A DNA stretch of 64,000 nucleotides from Candidatus Fusicatenibacter intestinigallinarum (lineage in GTDB: Bacteria; Bacillota; Clostridia; Lachnospirales; Lachnospiraceae), in contig DWWU01000044.1 of assembly GCA_019119555.1 (NCBI GenBank), forward strand, positions 1 to 64,000, written 5' to 3'. A model generated the notes under the pieces. It saw only the letters and a list, made by a program, of their open reading frames with translations, was not told the DNA's origin and did not search any database. Positions 45,712 to 53,415 of the stretch are shown here, one piece after another. Numbering within the stretch: position 1 is the first letter of the stretch; the number at the start of each line of letters is the position of its first letter. The translations under genes and the position numbers were made by a program.

Positions 45712-46384
45712 TTTTTTCTTCTCCTTTTGCTGCGTTGATATAAGTTACTTTCTTGATTCCCTCCTGCTGTTTCAGCCATTCCAGCATCTGTTCCGGAATT
45801 TCCTTGTCCGCCTCGATCACCATGACGGCAATTCCGCCCCTCCGGTCACGGTACAGAGACATATTCGCAATATTGATATTGCTCTCAAACAGCATGGAGG
45901 TGACTTTCGCCACATGCCCCGGCTGATCAATGTTATGGACAATCAGCGTCGGCATCTCACAGGTACAGTTTACTTCAATCCCATCCAGCCGGTTGATCAT
46001 GATCCTTCCGCCGCCAAGAGAGCTCGCCTGCACTTCCAGTTTTCTTCCGGAAACCCCTTCCACCTTCAGCACCGCGGTGTTCGGATGGGCGCCGGAAAGG
46101 CTGATCTCACCGATCTGGAATTTCATCTTTTCCCGCTCCGCCTGGGCGAAGCTGTCAGGAATCCGGATATCGTCCGGCTCCATGCCGAGCAGCCCCGCCA
46201 CCAGAGCGCGGTCGGTTCCGTGGCCCTTTCCGGTCGCCGCAAAAGAACCGTACATCCCGATCCGGGCCGTTTTTACCTTTTCTCCCAGCAGTCTCCTCGT
46301 CACAAGACCGATCCGCACGGCGCCGGCTGTGTGAGAGCTGGAAGGGCCTACCATCACAGGTCCAAGTATATCAAAAATGTTCAT
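45701..46384 (-). CDS. sdaAB: L-serine dehydratase, iron-sulfur-dependent, beta subunit
   Basis: The 227-residue subunit begins with IFDILGPVMVGPSSSHTAGAVRIG, the conserved substrate-site segment. It ends in an ACT domain (about 145-220, LIVHNIDQPGHVAKVTSML). AAAAGGGAAGCACAG supports the inner ATG. It lies 48 bases after prfC and is followed by the alpha subunit. Confidence 0.96.
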   Translation of the reverse strand: MNIFDILGPVMVGPSSSHTAGAVRIGLVTRRLLGEKVKTARIGMYGSFAATGKGHGTDRALVAGLLGMEPDDIRIPDSFAQAEREKMKFQIGEISLSGAHPNTAVLKVEGVSGRKLEVQASSLGGGRIMINRLDGIEVNCTCEMPTLIVHNIDQPGHVAKVTSMLFESNINIANMSLYRDRRGGIAVMVIEADKEIPEQMLEWLKQQEGIKKVTYINAAKGEEKNGL

Positions 46385-46432
46385 CTGTGCTTCCCTTTTC
46401 ATTCATTTCCGCCTGACTTTTGACTTACAGAC

Positions 46433-48025
46433 TTAATTTCTGCTGAATTCCTCCAGCTTCACATCCGGATTCCGCTCTTCCACCATGCCGACACTCCACG
46501 GATTCACAAACAGCAGCAGCGGATTTCCTTTCAGATCCATAACCTTCTTCATGTCAGAGGTTCCGGCGATCCGGTCCACATCCACTTCCTCTTTGTTTGC
46601 GATCCACCGGATATGTTCATAGGGAAGATTTTCCAGACGGATGTCCACATTGTACTCGTTTTCCAGACGGTATTTCAGTACGTCGAACTGCAGAACTCCC
46701 ACGACGCCGACGATGATCTCTTCCATACCGCCCTTGTATTCCTGGAAAATCTGAATCGCGCCTTCCTGGGCGATCTGATTGATTCCCTTGACAAACTGTT
46801 TTCTCTTCATGGAATCCAGCAGACGCACTCTCGCAAAGTGCTCCGGCGCGAAAGTGGGAATTCCCTCATAGGCAAACTTTTTGCCCGGCGTACAGACCGT
46901 ATCTCCGATGGAAAAGATTCCCGGGTCGAATACTCCGATAATATCTCCGGCAAACGCTTCATCCACCACATGGCGGTCGCTGGCCATCATCTGCTGCGGC
47001 TGGGAAAGACGCATTTTCTTGTTTCCCTGCACATGGTAGACTTCCATACCTGCATCAAATCTTCCGGAGCAGATACGCATAAACGCAATACGGTCTCTGT
47101 GCGCTTTATTCATATTTGCCTGGATCTTAAAGACGAATGCGGAGAAGTCTTCCTTCATGGGATCGATGATTCCGCAGTCTGCCTTTCTCGGGAGCGGTGA
47201 AGTGGTCATCGTGAGGAAATGGCGAAGAAAGGTTTCCACACCGAAATTGGTCAGCGCTGAACCGAAAAATACCGGCGACAGTTCTCCTTTGCTGACCAGT
47301 TCCTGGTCGAACTCAGCGCTGGCTCCGTCCAGAAGCTCGATCTCCTCCAGCAGCTGCTCTTTCTGATCCTCGTCCACAACATCCAGAAGATGCGGGTCTT
47401 CCAGGTCGATCTCCTCCTCGATTCCTTCTTTTGTTCCCTTCATAGTATCTGAAAAGGTCAGAACCTTATTCGTGTTCCGGTCGTATACTCCGCGGAATTT
47501 CTTTCCGGAGCCGATGGGCCAGTTGATCGGACAGGTGGCAATGCCCAGTTCCTTTTCGATCTCATCCAGAAGGTCAAACGTATCGTTGGCGTCGCGGTCC
47601 ATCTTGTTGATAAAGGTAAAAATCGGGATATGGCGCATCACGCAGACCTTGAACAGCTTTCTCGTCTGCGCCTCCACACCTTTGGAGCCGTCGATCACCA
47701 TCACGGCGGAGTCCGCCGCCATCAGGGTCCGGTAGGTGTCCTCTGAGAAGTCCTGATGTCCCGGGGTGTCCAGAATATTGATACAGTACCCGTCGTAATT
47801 AAACTGGAGAACGGAGGACGTCACGGAAATTCCTCTTTCTTTCTCGATCTCCATCCAGTCGGATACTGCATGGCGGGCCGTCGCCTTTCCCTTTACAGAG
47901 CCGGCCAGATTGATCGCACCTCCATACAGAAGAAACTTTTCGGTCAGCGTCGTTTTTCCGGCGTCGGGGTGCGAGATGATCGCAAAGATCCGGCGTTTTT
48001 CTATTTCTTTCGTGTAATCAGCCAC
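46433..48025 (-). CDS. prfC: peptide chain release factor 3
   Basis: The 530-residue translational GTPase removes RF1/RF2 from the ribosome. G1 is SHPDAGKTTLTEK, G2 GISVTSSVLQF, G3 DTPGHQDFSEDTYRTL and G4 NKMDRDANDTFDLLDEIE. The length is that of RF3, with no EF-G domain IV. The start is GTG with AAGGAGAGAAAATCT before it. A consensus-like promoter lies 115 bases upstream. Confidence 0.97.
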   Translation of the reverse strand: MADYTKEIEKRRIFAIISHPDAGKTTLTEKFLLYGGAINLAGSVKGKATARHAVSDWMEIEKERGISVTSSVLQFNYDGYCINILDTPGHQDFSEDTYRTLMAADSAVMVIDGSKGVEAQTRKLFKVCVMRHIPIFTFINKMDRDANDTFDLLDEIEKELGIATCPINWPIGSGKKFRGVYDRNTNKVLTFSDTMKGTKEGIEEEIDLEDPHLLDVVDEDQKEQLLEEIELLDGASAEFDQELVSKGELSPVFFGSALTNFGVETFLRHFLTMTTSPLPRKADCGIIDPMKEDFSAFVFKIQANMNKAHRDRIAFMRICSGRFDAGMEVYHVQGNKKMRLSQPQQMMASDRHVVDEAFAGDIIGVFDPGIFSIGDTVCTPGKKFAYEGIPTFAPEHFARVRLLDSMKRKQFVKGINQIAQEGAIQIFQEYKGGMEEIIVGVVGVLQFDVLKYRLENEYNVDIRLENLPYEHIRWIANKEEVDVDRIAGTSDMKKVMDLKGNPLLLFVNPWSVGMVEERNPDVKLEEFSRN

Positions 48026-48136
48026 AGATTTTCTCTCCTTATGATTTCCGTTTTTTGCACACGCAGAAAAAGCTGACGGCCGGTGATTTTGCCGGGCGGC
48101 GGCTTTTCTTTGGGTGGTGTGATATGTTTCTGGTAC

Positions 48137-48166
48137 ATTTTAGTATATCTCGGGCGGAACTGTCAA
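48137..48166 (-). promoter_or_regulatory. prfC promoter
   Basis: TTGACA (48161-48166) and TAAAAT (48137-48142) are 18 bp apart on the minus strand. The 244-bp inverted repeat begins 13 bases upstream of the -35. Confidence 0.6.
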
Positions 48167-48178
48167 GGGTGGGGGGAC

Positions 48179-48422
48179 GAAAACCGGCAGTCACAGGCCG
48201 TGCAGCCCGGTCGGGATATGGAATGCGTGCTCACTCCGACATCCGGACAAGCCAGGGGAAGGTGTTCGCCGTGCATCAGAGCGGGATTCCGGTTTTCACC
48301 GGCGTTTTGTGTTCTTCGCTCTGTGCCCGGCGGACGCCTTCCCCTGGCCTGTCCGTCTGTAGTCGCAAGCACTGCATTTCCATATCCCATCCGGGCTGCA
48401 CGGCCTGTAGCTGCCGGTTTTC
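48179..48422. repeat. 244-bp imperfect inverted repeat
   Basis: The ends are GAAAACCGGCAG and CTGCCGGTTTTC. Each half of about 107 bases is close to the reverse complement of the other with small bulges: GGCCGTGCAGCCCGG pairs with CCGGGCTGCACGGCC, GGGATATGGAA with TTCCATATCCC, and GGCCAGGGGAAGG with its partner. About 30 bases form the central loop. Transcribed, it would fold into one long hairpin. Several short frames inside are by-products of the symmetry. No transposase is present. Confidence 0.8.
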
Positions 48423-48512
48423 TGGGGATGGAGGGCGGGAGGGTGATCGTCCGTGAGTTCTTTTAGTTTCTTTTAAATTTTAATCTTTTTTCTGTTTTCC
48501 CTCTGTTGCTTC

Positions 48513-48645
48513 GTTACAGTTCAGCCAGGTCTGTGCATTCACTGCACAGACCGTATGAAAACGCAGAGCCTGCGGGCATCCGGCCCATCGCGAAGCGATT
48601 TTCAATGGCCGGATGCCGTAACCGTTCAGCTGGCTGAACTGTTAC
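48513..48645. repeat. composite R1 element, fullest copy
   Basis: Modules in order: GTTACAGTTCAGCCAGG arm; TCTGTGCATTCACTGCACAGA hairpin; GCAGAGCCTGCGGG; GGCATCCGGCCCATCG..CAATGGCCGGATGCC hairpin; and a terminal palindrome GTAACCGTTCAGC-TG-GCTGAACTGTTAC. The last supplies the stop codon of the small gene to its right. Between 48423 and 48512 only AT-rich sequence is seen. Confidence 0.85.
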
Positions 48646-48869
48646 GTTGCTTTTTTGCCGGGTGTTTCCGTTTTGGCCATGTAGGGGAACAGGTCCTGGT
48701 ACATTTCGATCTGTGCTTCGGATTCCGGCAGGGAGGGGATCAGGCCGGTGCAGTCCTGGGCGGAGCAGGCGAATCCGGTATCTTCTCCAATGTTATAGGG
48801 GTCTTCTGCGGATTGTCTGTTTCCGGTTTTTTCTGTGGTTTTCGGGTTCTCTGAATTGTGATTTTTCAT
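48642..48869 (-). CDS. small hypothetical protein with two cysteines
   Basis: A 75-residue product preceded by GAGGAGAAAG at good spacing. The first 30 residues are polar and low in complexity. The C-terminal half (GFACSAQDCTGLIPSLPESE and then QIEMYQDLFPYM) looks like a compact conserved motif with a CxxxxC pair. There is no signal peptide or membrane segment. The family was not recognised. The TAA stop lies inside an R1 palindrome. Confidence 0.6.
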   Translation of the reverse strand: MKNHNSENPKTTEKTGNRQSAEDPYNIGEDTGFACSAQDCTGLIPSLPESEAQIEMYQDLFPYMAKTETPGKKAT

Positions 48870-49146
48870 CTTTCTCCTCTTTCCTGATGTACTTGCCGCA
48901 TCCTGTTTTTCTTTTCTGACATATGCTTGTCCGCGCATATCAGAAATACCCGGCGCAGCCCGCTGCGCCTTCGCTTTTCCAACGGCATTCTCGAAAAAAA
49001 TAGTTTCCCGGATTGCTATAGCTTTTCCAGATTTCGCAGAATTATCCCTGCTTGTAAAAAAACACCGGATGATTTATACTGAAGAGGACTGAACCGCTCC
49101 CGAACGGGTGGGGCAGGCGAAAGATTTTCTTTGAAAGGAACTGTTT
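48870..49146. other. intergenic region between divergent genes
   Basis: It contains the promoter of the radical SAM gene and GGCGCAGCCCGCTGCGCC, a short palindrome near 48952-48969. Nothing else was recognised. Confidence 0.45.
49052..49080 (+). promoter_or_regulatory. promoter of the radical SAM gene
   Basis: TTGTAA (49052-49057) and TATACT (49075-49080) are 17 bp apart on the plus strand. Confidence 0.7.
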
Positions 49147-50169
49147 ATGCATCTGCCTTCGGAATGGCTGGGGAAACCGTATTATTCCCTGGACGCGTAC
49201 TTGAAAAAAGAATTTGGAGAGAAAGTATATAAACTTTCTCTGGACGGCGGGATGACCTGCCCGAACCGGGATGGAACCTGCGGAACCCGCGGCTGTATTT
49301 TCTGCAGCGAGGGTGGTTCCGGAGATTTTGCCGGCGACCGGCGGCTTTCGATTACGGAACAAATGCAGACGCAGAAAGCTATGCTGCAGGGAAAGCGTCC
49401 GGTTCGAAAATACATCGCATATTTCCAGGCTTATACGAATACCTATGCTCCTGTGGATATGCTGGAATCGTTGTTTTCGGAGGCACTGTCGGATCCGGAG
49501 GTTGTCATTCTGTCTGTTGCGACGCGGCCGGACTGTCTGGGCGCCGATGTGCTGGAACTTCTGGAACGGCTGAATCGCCAGAAACCGGTCTGGGTCGAAC
49601 TGGGGCTTCAGACGATCCATGCATCCACCGCCGCTTATATCCGGCGCGGATACCCTCTTTCCTGTTTTGAGACGGCTCTGGAGGAACTGCACCGGCGGGG
49701 GATTCCGGTCATTGTCCACACGATTCTCGGACTTCCTTTTGAATCGGAGGAAATGGTGCTGGATACCATGCGCTATCTGAACCGCATGCCCGTCAGCGGA
49801 ATCAAGCTTCAGCTTCTTCACGTTCTGAAGCATACGGATCTCGCGGCAGAATACCGGAAAGGAAGCTTTCAGGTGCTGGACCGGGACGCCTATCTTACAC
49901 TGGTGATGCGCTGTCTTGCACAGCTGCGCCCGAACCTTGTCATCCACCGTCTTACCGGAGACGGACCGAAAGATCTGCTGATCGCTCCTCTGTGGAGTCA
50001 GGCCAAGCGCTCTGTCCTCAATGATCTGCACCGCAGACTGAAGGAAGAACAGATCTGGCAGGGAAAAGAACTGGGATTTGTTCCGGACGCCCATGTTTCC
50101 GGCGCTCTCATGCAGCCATCGCAGGAACTGCGCAGATTTGACAGACTTCCAGACATGGCTGAACTGTAA
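49147..50169 (+). CDS. TIGR01212-type radical SAM protein (YtqA/YhcC family)
   Basis: The 340-residue protein has a cysteine cluster near the N-terminus, MTCPNRDGTCGTRGCIFCSEGGSG, whose final GCIFC agrees with the radical SAM [4Fe-4S] loop of the YhcC/YtqA group. QAYTNTYAP, SVATRPDCL, WVELGLQTIH and VHTILGLPFE follow in the barrel. The function of the family is unknown. AAAGGAACTGTTT precedes the ATG. The stop codon lies in GGCTGAACTGTAAC, which looks like half an R1 element. Confidence 0.88.
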   Translation: MHLPSEWLGKPYYSLDAYLKKEFGEKVYKLSLDGGMTCPNRDGTCGTRGCIFCSEGGSGDFAGDRRLSITEQMQTQKAMLQGKRPVRKYIAYFQAYTNTYAPVDMLESLFSEALSDPEVVILSVATRPDCLGADVLELLERLNRQKPVWVELGLQTIHASTAAYIRRGYPLSCFETALEELHRRGIPVIVHTILGLPFESEEMVLDTMRYLNRMPVSGIKLQLLHVLKHTDLAAEYRKGSFQVLDRDAYLTLVMRCLAQLRPNLVIHRLTGDGPKDLLIAPLWSQAKRSVLNDLHRRLKEEQIWQGKELGFVPDAHVSGALMQPSQELRRFDRLPDMAEL

Positions 50170-50205
50170 CCAGATGTGTTCTGACAGAAAGGAAAGGTGA
50201 AACAT

Positions 50206-50724
50206 TTGATTGAATCTACATTTACTTTATACAAACTGATCATTCTCTATATGCTCCAGAAAGTGAATTTTCCGCTCACAAACGCACAGATCTCAGATTT
50301 CATTCTCGACCGTGGATATACCAACTATTTCCACCTTCAGCAGGCGATCTCTGAAATGCTGGATACCCATCTGGTGGAAGTCGAGACGATCCGGAATACC
50401 TCCTACTATCAGATGACCGAGGAGGGACGTCACACGCTGGAATTTTTCGGAAAGGAAATATCCAGTGAAATCCGGGACGACATCGATCAGTATCTGAAGG
50501 AGCATTCCTACGAACTGCGGAATGAAGTGTCCACAATCGCTGATTATTACAAAAACACCCGGCAGGAGTATGAGGTGCGCTGTCAGGTTCGTGAACAGAA
50601 CAGCAGCCTGATTGACCTGACGCTCACCGTACCCTCCGAGAAGGCCGCCAACGCGATCTGCAACAACTGGAAATCGAAAAGTCAGGCTGTATACTCTTTT
50701 CTGATGAAAACTCTGGCGGAATAG
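50206..50724 (+). CDS. DUF4364 family protein
   Basis: About 172 residues: TFTLYKLIILYMLQKVNFPLTNAQISDFILDRGYTNYF is a winged-helix-like start typical of this Clostridia family. A charged C-terminal half with a beta-rich end follows. A DNA-binding regulatory role is likely but unproven. TTG at 50206 is preferred (AAAGG 8 bases upstream, and relatives start near LYKLI); GTG at 50197 is possible. It is co-directional with the radical SAM gene. Confidence 0.85.
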   Translation: MIESTFTLYKLIILYMLQKVNFPLTNAQISDFILDRGYTNYFHLQQAISEMLDTHLVEVETIRNTSYYQMTEEGRHTLEFFGKEISSEIRDDIDQYLKEHSYELRNEVSTIADYYKNTRQEYEVRCQVREQNSSLIDLTLTVPSEKAANAICNNWKSKSQAVYSFLMKTLAE

Positions 50725-50764
50725 GCGCACCGGATTCTGTCGATCCTGCCGCTTCCACCCGTCG

Positions 50765-50830
50765 AAAAAGAGTATCCTGTAGCATGCAGGCCCGTTCTGA
50801 AATGCCTGCGCGTTACAGGATACTCTTTTT
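50765..50830. terminator. bidirectional terminator
   Basis: AAAAAGAGTATCCTGTA and TACAGGATACTCTTTTT style arms pair around GCAGG/CCTGC, with A- and T-runs on the outer sides. It separates convergent DUF4364 and nagB genes. Confidence 0.85.
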
Positions 50831-50850
50831 CACATAAGAGAAAACTCCCT

Positions 50851-51597
50851 TTACACACCAACAGATATTTTTCCGATCTCCGACAGCGCAGCCTCATCCG
50901 CGATCAGCACAAAATCCGGATGGAACTGCAGAATCGATGCGGGTACCTGCGGCGTCACCGGACCGAAAAATGCCTTCCGGATAATCTCCGCCTTGTCTGC
51001 GCCGCTGACAATCATCAGAACTTTCGCCGCAGACATGATCGTCTGAATTCCCATCGTATACGCCTGCGTGGGGACTTCCTCCCGGCTGGAAAAGAAACGG
51101 GCGTTGGCCTCAATGGTCATCTCGGCCAGATCCACACAGTGGGTCATTTTTGCAAACGTATCCGCCGGTTCGTTAAAACCGATATGGCCGTCGTGTCCGA
51201 TTCCCAGAAGCTGCAGATCCGCCGGACCTGTTCTGCGCAGGATCTCATCGTAAGCGCCGCAGGCCTTTTCGCTGTCTTCCTCTGTTCCGTCCGGAAGAAA
51301 GGTGCGGGCCGGATCGATATTTACGTGAGAAAACAGGTTTTCCCTCATAAAATAGCGGTAACTCTGTGGATTTTCTCCGTCCAGTCCCTTATATTCATCG
51401 AGATTCACCGTTGTAACCTGTGAAAAATCCAGATCACCATTTTCATAGCGGCGAATCAGATTGCGGTAGGTTCCCACCGGCGATGATCCTGTCGCCAGCC
51501 CCAGAACGCAGTCCGGTTTCATCGTCATAACCGCAGAAATAAGATTCGCTGCCTTTCTGCTCATATCTTCATAATCTCTTGTCCTGATTATCCTCAT
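50851..51597 (-). CDS. nagB: glucosamine-6-phosphate deaminase
   Basis: The 248-residue enzyme converts glucosamine-6-phosphate to fructose-6-phosphate and ammonia. It shows LGLATGSSPVGTYRNLI, the catalytic region TVNLDEYKGL, LLGIGHDGHIGFNEPADTF, and MGIQTIMSA with VSGADKAEIIRKAF. Length is slightly under the usual 240-266 range midpoint. GAGGAGAAGGGCT precedes the ATG. It starts 14 bases after rpiR and shares its transcript. Confidence 0.96.
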   Translation of the reverse strand: MRIIRTRDYEDMSRKAANLISAVMTMKPDCVLGLATGSSPVGTYRNLIRRYENGDLDFSQVTTVNLDEYKGLDGENPQSYRYFMRENLFSHVNIDPARTFLPDGTEEDSEKACGAYDEILRRTGPADLQLLGIGHDGHIGFNEPADTFAKMTHCVDLAEMTIEANARFFSSREEVPTQAYTMGIQTIMSAAKVLMIVSGADKAEIIRKAFFGPVTPQVPASILQFHPDFVLIADEAALSEIGKISVGV

Positions 51598-51611
51598 AGC
51601 CCTTCTCCTCA

Positions 51612-52469
51612 TTAAAATATTTTTTCAACAACCGCGCGGGAAGCCTTCTCTCTTATGTTCCGGCATTCCTCATAATGTCTCGTGTAATACTCCTGATACA
51701 GCAGATCAATCAGATAAAGCTGACTGACCTTTGCCGAGACAGACCCTCCGTCCATCGGCCCCTCCGCAGCGCCGCAGAGCAGCGTCACATCGCTGTAAGC
51801 GGTCAGCGGAGATTTCTTAAAACGGGTAATGCACCCGACAGACGCGCCCTCCTGCTTTGCCGTCTTTGCCGTACAGATATTGTCTTTGGTGGCCCCCGAA
51901 TAAGAAATCATAACGGCAAAATCCTCCTGCGTCATGGAAGACGCCGCGATCGCCTGCATGTGAGGATCTGTGATACAATATGCTTTTCCCGTAATACTGG
52001 CAAACTTGTGGCAGGCCTCCTGGGCAATCAGAAGGCTATCTCCAATGCCGAAAAAGAACACTCTCTTTGCCTTCTCAATCCGTTCCAGAAACACCTCCAG
52101 ATCTTCCTGCCTCAGCAGACAGTATGTCTCACGAAGCGCGCTCAGATGGGACTGCATGATTTTCTCTGCGGTTTCCTTCAGTGTGTCTCCCAGCATTTGA
52201 TTGCTTTCCGGCGGGTTCTCCTTTTCCGGCGTTTCCGTCATTCCCAGAGAGAGCTGCATCTTAAACTCCTGATATCCCTGCATGTTCATACTCCGGCAGA
52301 ATCTGTATACGCTGGTTTCCCCCACCTGACACGCATCCGCAAGATCTGTGATCGACATGAACAGGACAGGTCTGGGATTTCGCAGGACAAAGTCCGCCAC
52401 TTTTTTCTCCGCCTTCGTCAGCGAATGGTATGTTTCTTCTATGCACTGTACGAAATGATTCTGCTCCAT
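51612..52469 (-). CDS. MurR/RpiR family regulator
   Basis: The 285-residue regulator has an N-terminal helix-turn-helix (about 1-78, with FMSITDLADACQVGETSVYRFCRSM) and a SIS sugar-phosphate domain (about 120-250, with FFGIGDSLLIAQEACHKF and AVMISYSGATKDNICTAK). Being transcribed with nagB, it probably senses an amino-sugar phosphate (inference). It has its own promoter. Confidence 0.94.
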   Translation of the reverse strand: MEQNHFVQCIEETYHSLTKAEKKVADFVLRNPRPVLFMSITDLADACQVGETSVYRFCRSMNMQGYQEFKMQLSLGMTETPEKENPPESNQMLGDTLKETAEKIMQSHLSALRETYCLLRQEDLEVFLERIEKAKRVFFFGIGDSLLIAQEACHKFASITGKAYCITDPHMQAIAASSMTQEDFAVMISYSGATKDNICTAKTAKQEGASVGCITRFKKSPLTAYSDVTLLCGAAEGPMDGGSVSAKVSQLYLIDLLYQEYYTRHYEECRNIREKASRAVVEKIF

Positions 52470-52543
52470 TCTGTTCTCTCCCTTTCTGAGCCTTCCGCTC
52501 CGGGCTTTGCCCGCCCGTTCGATTTCTCTCTTGCTTCGATGAT

Positions 52544-52572
52544 ACTATATCACTTGTGAAAATTTTTTTCAA
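52544..52572 (-). promoter_or_regulatory. promoter of rpiR-nagB
   Basis: TTGAAA (52567-52572) and TATAGT (52544-52549) are 17 bp apart on the minus strand. Confidence 0.7.
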
Positions 52573-52759
52573 TATTTTTTTCAGTGAAAATTTTTTCTTT
52601 TTTTGATTTCTTTTCGTCCTGCTGCCCTCGTTCTATCCACTGCAAAGCATGGTCAGAGAACGCAGTTTCCTGTGACAGAGTAAAGAGTTTCGCTTGCGGA
52701 ACTCCCGCGCCGAGCGCGGTCGCTTTAGCGACAGATTTCTGCTCCACGCGAGTGCGCAT
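52550..52759 (-). CDS. doubtful 69-codon frame inside the extended R2 element
   Basis: It starts at the ATG within GATGCGCACTCGCG, part of the R2 tail, and reads MRTRVEQKSVAKATALGAGV and onward before running into lysine-rich codons over the rpiR promoter. There is no Shine-Dalgarno. The sequence is better explained by the hairpins of the repeat, so it is probably not a gene. Confidence 0.15.
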   Translation of the reverse strand: MRTRVEQKSVAKATALGAGVPQAKLFTLSQETAFSDHALQWIERGQQDEKKSKKEKIFTEKNIEKNFHK

Positions 52760-52810
52760 CCTGCGGAGCGCTTTTGTATCACAGGGAACCGTGTTCCCTG
52801 TGATACAAAA
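52661..52810. repeat. R2 element, longest copy
   Basis: Core TTTTGTATCACAGGGAAC-CGT-GTTCCCTGTGATACAAAA (52772-52810) is a perfect 18-bp stem. Leftward follow GCGAGTGCGCATCCTGCGGAG, then hairpins GTCGC/GCGAC (52719-52732), a CGCGC/GCGCG stem and GAGTTTCGC/GCGGAACTC (52685-52704). At the far end CGCAGTTTCCTGTGACAGAG resembles half of the core. On the minus strand the core directly follows a terminator. Confidence 0.75.
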
Positions 52811-52811
52811 A

Positions 52812-52882
52812 ACGTTCAGATTCCTGAGAAGATCGGAAAACTTTCTGCTGAAATTTCCGGATCCTCTCAGGAACCTGAACGT
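52812..52882 (-). terminator. terminator downstream of the HMA gene
   Basis: ACGTTCAGATTCCTGAGA and TCTCAGGAACCTGAACGT pair over 18 positions with one mismatch. TTTTTTGTATCAC follows on the minus strand, the T-run being the edge of R2. Confidence 0.75.
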
Positions 52883-52924
52883 CTGCTGCCGTCTGCTCTG
52901 ATCAGCTGCGGCTGTCTCTTATTC

Positions 52925-52952
52925 GTAACAGTTCAACTGGCTGAACTGTTAC
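52925..52952. repeat. R1 palindrome
   Basis: GTAACAGTTCAACTG and GCTGAACTGTTAC, nearly perfect, lies 26 bases after the HMA gene stop codon. Confidence 0.8.
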
Positions 52953-52978
52953 TCTTATTCTACGGCGGAATGTTTCTT

Positions 52979-53350
52979 TCATCCGGCCTTCCGCGTTACC
53001 ACTGAGCGCACGGAATATCCGCTCTTCTGTATGATTCTGCGGAGCTCTTCCTCCGATACCGGCGCCTTCGCGTGAATCACCGCACAGTTCTCTTTCAGAT
53101 TGACTTTCGCAAGAAAGCCGTCCCGCTCGTGAAACGCATTTTCCACACGAATCGCACAGTTCTGGCATTTCATTCCGTCCACACCGACTTCATATTCATA
53201 AGGAAAATGCGCCGGATTTCTGTCATCGGGCTTTACCCTCTGCTCGCCGCCTCCGGATCCGCAGCAGCCATACCGTGTTTTCTTCAGATATCCGCGAATG
53301 CTGAAGATAACGACCACCACCAGTATCAGTAATACAATCGCTGTCCCCAT
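52979..53350 (-). CDS. membrane-anchored heavy-metal-associated (HMA) domain protein
   Basis: The 123-residue protein has an N-terminal membrane helix (TAIVLLILVVVVIFSIRGYL), a short linker with a CC pair (YGCCGSGGG) and a C-terminal HMA domain with metal-binding MKCQNCAIRV. HMA domains bind copper or other soft metals. The CC pair next to the membrane may be a second site (inference). It has a consensus promoter with a dyad over the start point, so metal-dependent control is likely. Confidence 0.85.
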   Translation of the reverse strand: MGTAIVLLILVVVVIFSIRGYLKKTRYGCCGSGGGEQRVKPDDRNPAHFPYEYEVGVDGMKCQNCAIRVENAFHERDGFLAKVNLKENCAVIHAKAPVSEEELRRIIQKSGYSVRSVVTRKAG

Positions 53351-53391
53351 GCCTGATCCCTCCCTTGATAACCTGTTTCAGATAAATTCTG

Positions 53392-53409
53392 AGTTAGTTT
53401 TTTCTAACT
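53392..53409 (-). promoter_or_regulatory. operator-like dyad before the HMA gene
   Basis: AGTTAG-TTTTTT-CTAACT is a perfect 6-bp inverted repeat 7 bases downstream of the -10. It resembles sites of DtxR/MntR-type metal regulators; the regulator is unknown. Confidence 0.5.
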
Positions 53410-53415
53410 ATTTTC

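Noticed and set aside
48083-48466. Protein-coding frames on both strands around 48.1-48.5 kb
   Set aside because: They mirror each other because of the inverted repeat, lack ribosome sites, and show no family features.
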